Shown: positions 59,220-64,000 of the stretch, in pieces
Layout: every line of letters starts with the position of its first letter
How positions within the stretch are numbered: position 1 is the first letter of the stretch
Assembly: GCF_000802245.2 (NCBI RefSeq)
Contig: NZ_CP021080.1
Span: 3,472,001-3,536,000, forward strand
DNA: 64,000 nt
Direction: 5' to 3'
From: Streptomyces pluripotens
GTDB lineage: Bacteria; Actinomycetota; Actinomycetes; Streptomycetales; Streptomycetaceae
Made by a program: the position numbers and the translations under genes
Notes under the pieces: generated by a model
Told to the model about the DNA's origin: nothing
The model's database searches: none
What the model saw: the letters and a program-made list of their open reading frames with translations, nothing else

Positions 59220-61127
59220 TCAGCCGTTCTTGATGCGGTTCGTCAGCTCGGTGACCTGGTTGTAGATGGAGCGCCGCTCGGCCATCAGCGCGCGGATCTT
59301 CCGGTCGGCGTGCATGACGGTCGTGTGGTCCCGTCCGCCGAACTGTGCGCCGATCTTCGGCAGGGATAGATCGGTCAGCTCACGGCACAGGTACATGGCG
59401 ATCTGCCGGGCGGTGACCAGTGCGCGCCCGCGTGAGGTGCCGCAGAGGTCTTCCACCGTCAGCCCGAAGTAGTCCGCGGTGGCCGCCATGATTGCCGTGG
59501 CCGTGATCTCCGGCGCGGCGTCCTCCCCGCCGGGGATCAGGTCCTTGAGGACGATCTCGGTCAGGCCCAGGTCCACCGGCTGCCGGTTGAGCGAGGCGAA
59601 CGCCGTGACCCGGATCAGCGCGCCCTCCAACTCACGAATGTTCCGCGAGATGCGTGAGGCGATGAACTCCAGTACCTCCGGGGGCGCGTTCAGCTGCTCC
59701 TGGACAGCCTTCTTGCGGAGGATCGCGATGCGGGTCTCCAGCTCGGGCGGCTGGACATCGGTGATCAGCCCCCACTCGAAGCGGTTCCGCAGCCGGTCCT
59801 CGAGCGTGACCAGTTGCTTGGGCGGCCGGTCACTGGACAGCACGATCTGCTTGTTGGCGTTGTGGAGCGTGTTGAAGGTGTGGAAGAACTCTTCCTGCGT
59901 CGACTCCTTGTCCGCGAGGAACTGGATGTCGTCGACGAGCAGGATGTCCATCTCCCGGTAGCGCTTGCGGAAGCTGTCGCCCTTGCCGTCGCGGATGGAG
60001 TTGATGAACTCGTTGGTGAACTCCTCCGAGCTGACATAGCGCACCCGCGTACCCGGGTAGAGGCTGCGTGCGTAGTGCCCGATGGCGTGCAGCAGATGCG
60101 TCTTGCCGAGTCCTGATTCGCCGTAGATGAAGAGGGGGTTGTACGCCTTCGCAGGTGCCTCGGCGACGGCGACCGCAGCCGCGTGCGCGAAGCGGTTGGA
60201 GGCGCCGATGACGAACGTGTCGAACAGGTACTTCGGGTTCAGCCGCGCCGTCGGCTCACCGGGACCGCTCGACGGGGACGGCTGCGCGGCAACCGAAGCC
60301 GGGGCACCCGACACGGATGCGTCTGGGCGACCGGGCCCTCCACGGCGCGCCGAGCCGCCGCCTGCCGGCTGTTCGGGCAGCTCACGGCGGACGGCGTCGC
60401 GCTGGTCGTAGTCGGTACGGGAGGGGTCGTACTCGGGGCGCCCGGCGTCGTAGTCCGGGCGGGACGGCTCGTAGTCCGCGCGCGGGCCGTCGTACTCGCC
60501 CCGCTGCGGTTCGTACGAGGGCCGGTCCATGCCCTGCGGGCGGTAGTCAGGGGACGGCGAGCCGTAGGAGTCCGGTCCCGAACCGTAGGGGGCCTGGGAG
60601 GACGGTGAGGCGTAGGGGTCCCGCTCCGGGAAGCCCAGCCGCGGCTGCTGCCAGCCGTACTCGTCCCGCTGGGGGCGTGGCCAGGCACCGGGTTCGGGGC
60701 GCTGGTACTCGGCCGGGTACGCGGGCCGGGCGGTGGGGAGCTGGTCCGCGCCTCGGTGCCGGCCGTAGCCCTCGTACGGCCCGGAGGGCAGCTCCGGCTC
60801 CTCGTAGCGGGGCGTGGCCGACTGCTGGGTGGTGGGCGTGGACGGCTCGCCCGCCGAGTCGTCCACGGTGATCGCGATGCGGATGGGGCGGCCGCACTCA
60901 CGGCTCAGGGTCTCGCTGACAACCGGGGCGAGACGGCCCTCCAGCACACCCTTCGCGAACTCGTTCGGCACGGCGAGCAGGGCGGTGTCCGCCACCAGTG
61001 CGAGCGGCTGGCAGCGCCGGATCCAGTGCTCGTCCTTGGCCTCCACACCCTGTCCACGGCCTTCCCCGAGTAGCTGCTCCAGCACGCGTGGCCACACTGC
61101 GGCAAGATCGGCAGGTACGTCAGCCAC
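59220..61127 (-). CDS. dnaA: Chromosomal replication initiator DnaA
   Basis: The 635-residue protein has domain I (about 1-90), then an unusually long Pro/Tyr/Asp-rich domain II of about 200 residues, typical of Streptomyces. Domain III has Walker [16 protein letters not shown] (about 337-344) and Walker [10 protein letters not shown]. Domain IV has the DNA-binding [14 protein letters not shown]. It starts with a GTG. Two DnaA-box-like sites lie about 180 bases upstream, consistent with self-control. Confidence 0.98.
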   Translation of the reverse strand: MADVPADLAAVWPRVLEQLLGEGRGQGVEAKDEHWIRRCQPLALVADTALLAVPNEFAKGVLEGRLAPVVSETLSRECGRPIRIAITVDDSAGEPSTPTTQQSATPRYEEPELPSGPYEGYGRHRGADQLPTARPAYPAEYQRPEPGAWPRPQRDEYGWQQPRLGFPERDPYASPSSQAPYGSGPDSYGSPSPDYRPQGMDRPSYEPQRGEYDGPRADYEPSRPDYDAGRPEYDPSRTDYDQRDAVRRELPEQPAGGGSARRGGPGRPDASVSGAPASVAAQPSPSSGPGEPTARLNPKYLFDTFVIGASNRFAHAAAVAVAEAPAKAYNPLFIYGESGLGKTHLLHAIGHYARSLYPGTRVRYVSSEEFTNEFINSIRDGKGDSFRKRYREMDILLVDDIQFLADKESTQEEFFHTFNTLHNANKQIVLSSDRPPKQLVTLEDRLRNRFEWGLITDVQPPELETRIAILRKKAVQEQLNAPPEVLEFIASRISRNIRELEGALIRVTAFASLNRQPVDLGLTEIVLKDLIPGGEDAAPEITATAIMAATADYFGLTVEDLCGTSRGRALVTARQIAMYLCRELTDLSLPKIGAQFGGRDHTTVMHADRKIRALMAERRSIYNQVTELTNRIKNG

Positions 61128-61545
61128 AGGGCACGCTCTCTCACAGGTCCCACGAACGCGTGATCGCGGAACGGGTCGGGGGGTACGTCAGGGGATGCGC
61201 CGGGGGCACATCGGGTCCCCGGCGGGGCAAACCCGCCGGGGCGGGGGACAAAAGAACGAATGGGAGTTCAGCCACGGTAGTCAGCGCGGCGGGTACGGTT
61301 CAAGTTGTTGTCCCCAGCCTGTGGATAGTGTCTCTCCATGACCTCCGGTTTGACCGGATGGCGTAGCCCCGCGTACCGTGACCAGGTCGAGTTGTCGATG
61401 GCTGCTGCCGCCTGCCTCCGATGGGCACAGGTCACTTCAGGTGATCGGGAAGCGGTGCACTCGGGCGTGACGAGAGCTACTCGTGGGCGCACGGTGACAG
61501 CCAGGACGGCACCCCGCCACTACCGATTTCTTCTGGAGCCCCCGA
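61128..61545. promoter_or_regulatory. Divergent dnaA/rpmH promoter region with DnaA-box-like pair
   Basis: The gap holds TTGTCCCCA (61308-61316) and an inverted CTATCCACA (61320-61328), opposed with a 3-base spacer. These may mediate DnaA autoregulation. No gene is seen. Confidence 0.65.
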
Positions 61546-61683
61546 GTGAGCAAGCGCACCTTCCAGCCGAACAACCGTCGTCGCGCGAAGACCCACGGCT
61601 TCCGGCTGCGTATGCGCACCCGTGCCGGCCGCGCGATTCTCGCGTCCCGCCGTAGCAAGGGTCGCGCCCGTCTGTCCGCCTGA
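61546..61683 (+). CDS. rpmH: 50S ribosomal protein L34
   Basis: The 45-residue protein ([20 protein letters not shown], then [18 protein letters not shown]) has the invariant L34 sequence. It starts with GTG. It is divergent from dnaA and heads the rpmH-rnpA-yidD-yidC-jag run, with 21 bases to rnpA. Confidence 0.98.
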   Translation: MSKRTFQPNNRRRAKTHGFRLRMRTRAGRAILASRRSKGRARLSA

Positions 61684-61704
61684 TCCCGATCAGGTCATGA
61701 CGTC

Positions 61705-62076
61705 GTGCTGCCCACCGAGCACCGGCTGAGGCGGCGCGAGGACTTCGCGACCGCGGTACGACGAGGTCGTCGGGCAGGCCGTCCGACTCTCGTCGTCCAC
61801 CTTCGCAGCGGTTCCACGGACCCGCACGCGCCTGGGGAGAGCGCTCCCCCGACGCGTGCGGGTTTCGTCGTGAGCAAGGCCGTGGGTGGTGCGGTGGTAC
61901 GCAACAAAGTGAAGCGCAGACTGCGTCATCTGATGCGTGACCGAGTCGCCCTGTTTCCTCCCGGTAGCCTGGTAGTCGTACGAGCGCTGCCCGGATCGGG
62001 CGACGCGGACCACGCACAGCTGGCCCAAGACCTGGACGCCGCTCTCAAGCGGCTACTGGGAGGGGGCGCGCGATGA
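61705..62076 (+). CDS. rnpA: Ribonuclease P protein component
   Basis: The 123-residue basic protein has the RNR signature [17 protein letters not shown] (about residues 70-86). It assists the RNase P RNA in trimming tRNA 5' ends. It starts with GTG and its end overlaps the yidD start by 4 bases. Confidence 0.97.
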   Translation: MLPTEHRLRRREDFATAVRRGRRAGRPTLVVHLRSGSTDPHAPGESAPPTRAGFVVSKAVGGAVVRNKVKRRLRHLMRDRVALFPPGSLVVVRALPGSGDADHAQLAQDLDAALKRLLGGGAR

Positions 62077-62438
62077 AGTACCCACTGCTGGCTCTGATCA
62101 AGCTGTATCAGTGGACGATCAGTCCACTGCTCGGGCCGGTGTGCAAGTACTACCCGTCGTGTTCCCACTACGGCTACACGGCCATTGACCGGCACGGTGC
62201 GATCAAGGGAACGGCACTCACCGCCTGGCGCATCCTCCGGTGCAATCCGTGGTCGCTCGGTGGTGTGGATCATGTTCCGCCGCGCAAGCGTCCGCGGTGG
62301 CACGAAATGCTGCGCAACGCTTGGCGCGCACGCAAGGGCGGGCCCTCCGCCGCCGAACCGGCCACCGAAGCGAAGCCTCCTTCCGAGCTTCCTCCGAGCC
62401 CGGCCGCAGAGACCTCGTCCCATGTCCAAGGAGCATGA
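62073..62438 (+). CDS. yidD: Membrane protein insertion efficiency factor YidD
   Basis: The 121-residue protein has an amphipathic N-terminus and the conserved [17 protein letters not shown] and ILRCNPW core. A Pro/Ala/Glu tail follows. It is thought to help YidC insert proteins. It lies between rnpA and yidC, and the yidC ribosome site lies inside its 3' end. Confidence 0.96.
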   Translation: MKYPLLALIKLYQWTISPLLGPVCKYYPSCSHYGYTAIDRHGAIKGTALTAWRILRCNPWSLGGVDHVPPRKRPRWHEMLRNAWRARKGGPSAAEPATEAKPPSELPPSPAAETSSHVQGA

Positions 62439-62441
62439 TTA

Positions 62442-63707
62442 GTGGACACGATTGCCAGCCTCTTCAGCTTCATCACGACACCCGTTTCATGGGTCATCGT
62501 CCAGTTCCACACCGTGTACGGCGCCATCTTCGGCCCCGACACCGGGTGGGCCTGGGGCCTGTCCATCGTGTCCCTGGTGATCCTGATCCGCATCTGCCTG
62601 ATCCCGCTCTTCGTGAAGCAGATCAAGGCGACCCGGGCTATGCAGACGCTCCAGCCCGAGATGAAGAAGATCCAGGAGCGCTACAAGAACGACAAGCAGC
62701 GTCAGTCCGAAGAGATGATGAAGCTGTACAAGGAGTCGGGTACCAACCCGCTCTCCTCGTGCCTTCCCATCCTGGCGCAGTCCCCGTTCTTCTTCGCCCT
62801 GTACCACGTGCTCAACGGCATCGCCTCGGGCCAGACCATCGGCGTCATCAACGAGAGCCTGCTGCAGAGTGCGCAGAAGGCGCACATCTTCGGTGCTCCA
62901 CTGGCCGCGAAGTTCCTGGACAGCGCCAGCACGGTCGAGAAGCTCGGCGCTTCGCTGACCGACGTCCGGGTCGTCACCGCCATCATGATCGTTCTGATGT
63001 CGGCGTCGCAGTTCTACACCCAGCGCCAGCTGATGACGAAGAACGTCGACACCTCGGTGAAGACCCCGTTCATGCAGCAGCAGAAGATGCTGATGTACGT
63101 CTTCCCGATCATGTTCGCCTTCTTCGGCATCCGCTTCCCCGTCGGTGTCCTCATCTACTGGCTGACCACCAACGTATGGACCATGGGCCAGCAGATGTAC
63201 GTCATCCACAACAACCCGACCCCGGGCTCCAAGGCCCAGGCCGCCTACCTTGAGCGTCTGACCAAGCACGTGGAGCACCACGGCAAGGTGCGTCGGCGGA
63301 GTGAGAAGACCATCATCAAGGCGATCGTCGCCAAGGGCCGCGACCGCAATGAGTTCGAGCGCAAGTTCGTCAACTCCCTGAACAAGGTGGGCCTCGCTGC
63401 CCAGGCCGACGGCAGTGTGGTGAAGAGCACTGCACCGGCCGCGGTGCAGACCGAGGACGGCGTGACCACGGAAGCCACCGCCGTCCGGCGCCAGCAGCCC
63501 AAGCGTCAGAGCAAGGCCCAGCGCCAGTCCGGTGCGCCCCGGCAGGCCGACGACTCCCCTTCGCTGGAGAAGTCCGACGCACCGCATGCCGCCAAGCCCG
63601 CTGCCGCCAAGCAGCCCCAGAAGCCGGGCTCCGGCACCCGCAGCAAGGCCCAGTCCGGCCAGCGCAAGGGTGGACCGCAGAGGCCCAAGTCCCCGTCCAA
63701 GAAGTAA
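62442..63707 (+). CDS. yidC: Membrane protein insertase YidC
   Basis: The 421-residue actinobacterial YidC lacks the large periplasmic domain of E. coli. It has five membrane segments (about 5-25, 30-60, 105-125, 175-195 and 210-245), the polar-groove Arg ([11 protein letters not shown]) and a Lys/Arg/Gln-rich cytoplasmic tail (about 280-421). It inserts membrane proteins, with or without SecYEG. It starts with GTG. Confidence 0.97.
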   Translation: MDTIASLFSFITTPVSWVIVQFHTVYGAIFGPDTGWAWGLSIVSLVILIRICLIPLFVKQIKATRAMQTLQPEMKKIQERYKNDKQRQSEEMMKLYKESGTNPLSSCLPILAQSPFFFALYHVLNGIASGQTIGVINESLLQSAQKAHIFGAPLAAKFLDSASTVEKLGASLTDVRVVTAIMIVLMSASQFYTQRQLMTKNVDTSVKTPFMQQQKMLMYVFPIMFAFFGIRFPVGVLIYWLTTNVWTMGQQMYVIHNNPTPGSKAQAAYLERLTKHVEHHGKVRRRSEKTIIKAIVAKGRDRNEFERKFVNSLNKVGLAAQADGSVVKSTAPAAVQTEDGVTTEATAVRRQQPKRQSKAQRQSGAPRQADDSPSLEKSDAPHAAKPAAAKQPQKPGSGTRSKAQSGQRKGGPQRPKSPSKK

Positions 63708-63722
63708 GAAGGAGCCCATCCC

Positions 63723-64000
63723 GTGACGGAAGGCACCACCTCCGCTGCTGCCGAGGGCGCAGACACCCTCACCCGCCTGGAGCAGGAGGGCGAGATCGCG
63801 GCGGACTATCTGGAGGGTCTGCTGGACATCGCCGACCTCGACGGCGACATCGACATGGATGTCGAGGCTGACCGTGCTTCTGTGTCCATCATCAGCGATA
63901 CCGGTGGCCGTGACCTGCAGAAGCTGGTCGGCCGGGACGGCGAGGTGCTGGAGGCGCTGCAGGAACTGACGCGCCTGGCTGTGCACCGGGAGACCGGGGA
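63723..64000 (+). CDS. jag: Jag/KhpB RNA-binding protein (partial, cut by window edge)
   Basis: The first 92 residues are present. VTEGTTSAAAEGADTLTRLE begins the protein, then DYLEGLLDIADLDGDIDMDV and DTGGRDLQKLVGRDGEVLEA give the start of the KH domain with its GRDG loop. The R3H part lies past the window. A GTG start has AAGGAGC upstream. In this operon it follows yidC as usual. Confidence 0.93.
   Translation, partial: MTEGTTSAAAEGADTLTRLEQEGEIAADYLEGLLDIADLDGDIDMDVEADRASVSIISDTGGRDLQKLVGRDGEVLEALQELTRLAVHRETG

Overview
The window is high-GC DNA with GTG/TTG starts, GTG-started small ribosomal and membrane genes and the order rpmH-dnaA-dnaN-gnd-recF-gyrB-gyrA. This gene order, together with TTGTCCACA-type DnaA boxes, an 84-residue CrgA, class E sortases, a PASTA-kinase cluster and a pSAM2-type integrative element, places it in the origin region of a Streptomyces (or very close relative) chromosome. 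No species can be named from the sequence alone.

Layout. (1) 1-1.65 kb: a small XRE-type regulator, a long stretch with no recognisable gene, and tRNA-Leu(CAG). (2) 2.1-10.4 kb: the actinobacterial growth and signalling cluster fhaA-fhaB-pstP-rodA/ftsW-pbpA-pknB. It pairs a septal or apical peptidoglycan polymerase and transpeptidase with the kinase, phosphatase and FHA readers that control them. (3) 10.4-17.1 kb: three class E sortases, an anthranilate/aminodeoxychorismate synthase glutaminase, DUF881, crgA, rhomboid protease and cyclophilin. A compact DnaA-box cluster lies between crgA and the rhomboid gene. (4) 17.4-19.4 kb: DUF5324 protein, an FAD-enzyme remnant and a phosphatidyltransferase. 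(5) 19.6-24.4 kb: a decayed islet bounded by tRNA-Ala(TGC) and a degenerate copy of its 3' end. It holds pseudogenes, a PIN toxin with its antitoxin, and an AAA ATPase. (6) 24.6-37.1 kb: chromosomal genes including a Cro/C1-like regulator behind a perfect palindrome, a second Ser/Thr kinase, a DLW-39 protein, a glycosyltransferase, a 3Fe-4S ferredoxin and a giant nSTAND/WD40 protein. (7) 37.37-38.04 kb: an internally deleted class C group II intron placed directly after a tRNA terminator. (8) 38.09-48.13 kb: a complete actinomycete integrative and conjugative element (AICE) in tRNA-Ile(GAT), flanked by 44-bp direct repeats. It encodes integrase, excisionase, Rep, Spd proteins, TraSA-type translocase and KorSA-type repressor. 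Its distal end carries a NrdR-like zinc-ribbon protein, a tRNA gene interrupted in its acceptor stem and a 64-bp-arm inverted repeat. (9) 48.3-64 kb: the replication-origin core, with oriC between dnaN and dnaA, then rpmH-rnpA-yidD-yidC-jag running off the right edge.

How it fits together. The left part couples wall growth and septation to phosphorylation, and the right part runs replication initiation and membrane-protein insertion. The tRNA-Ile and tRNA-Ala genes just beyond gyrA have served as integration sites for foreign DNA. The most unusual signals are the DnaA-box cluster far from oriC, the long inverted repeat and interrupted tRNA in the AICE, the NrdR-like gene, the class C intron relic, and the duplicated 13-bp-period motifs at both AICE ends.
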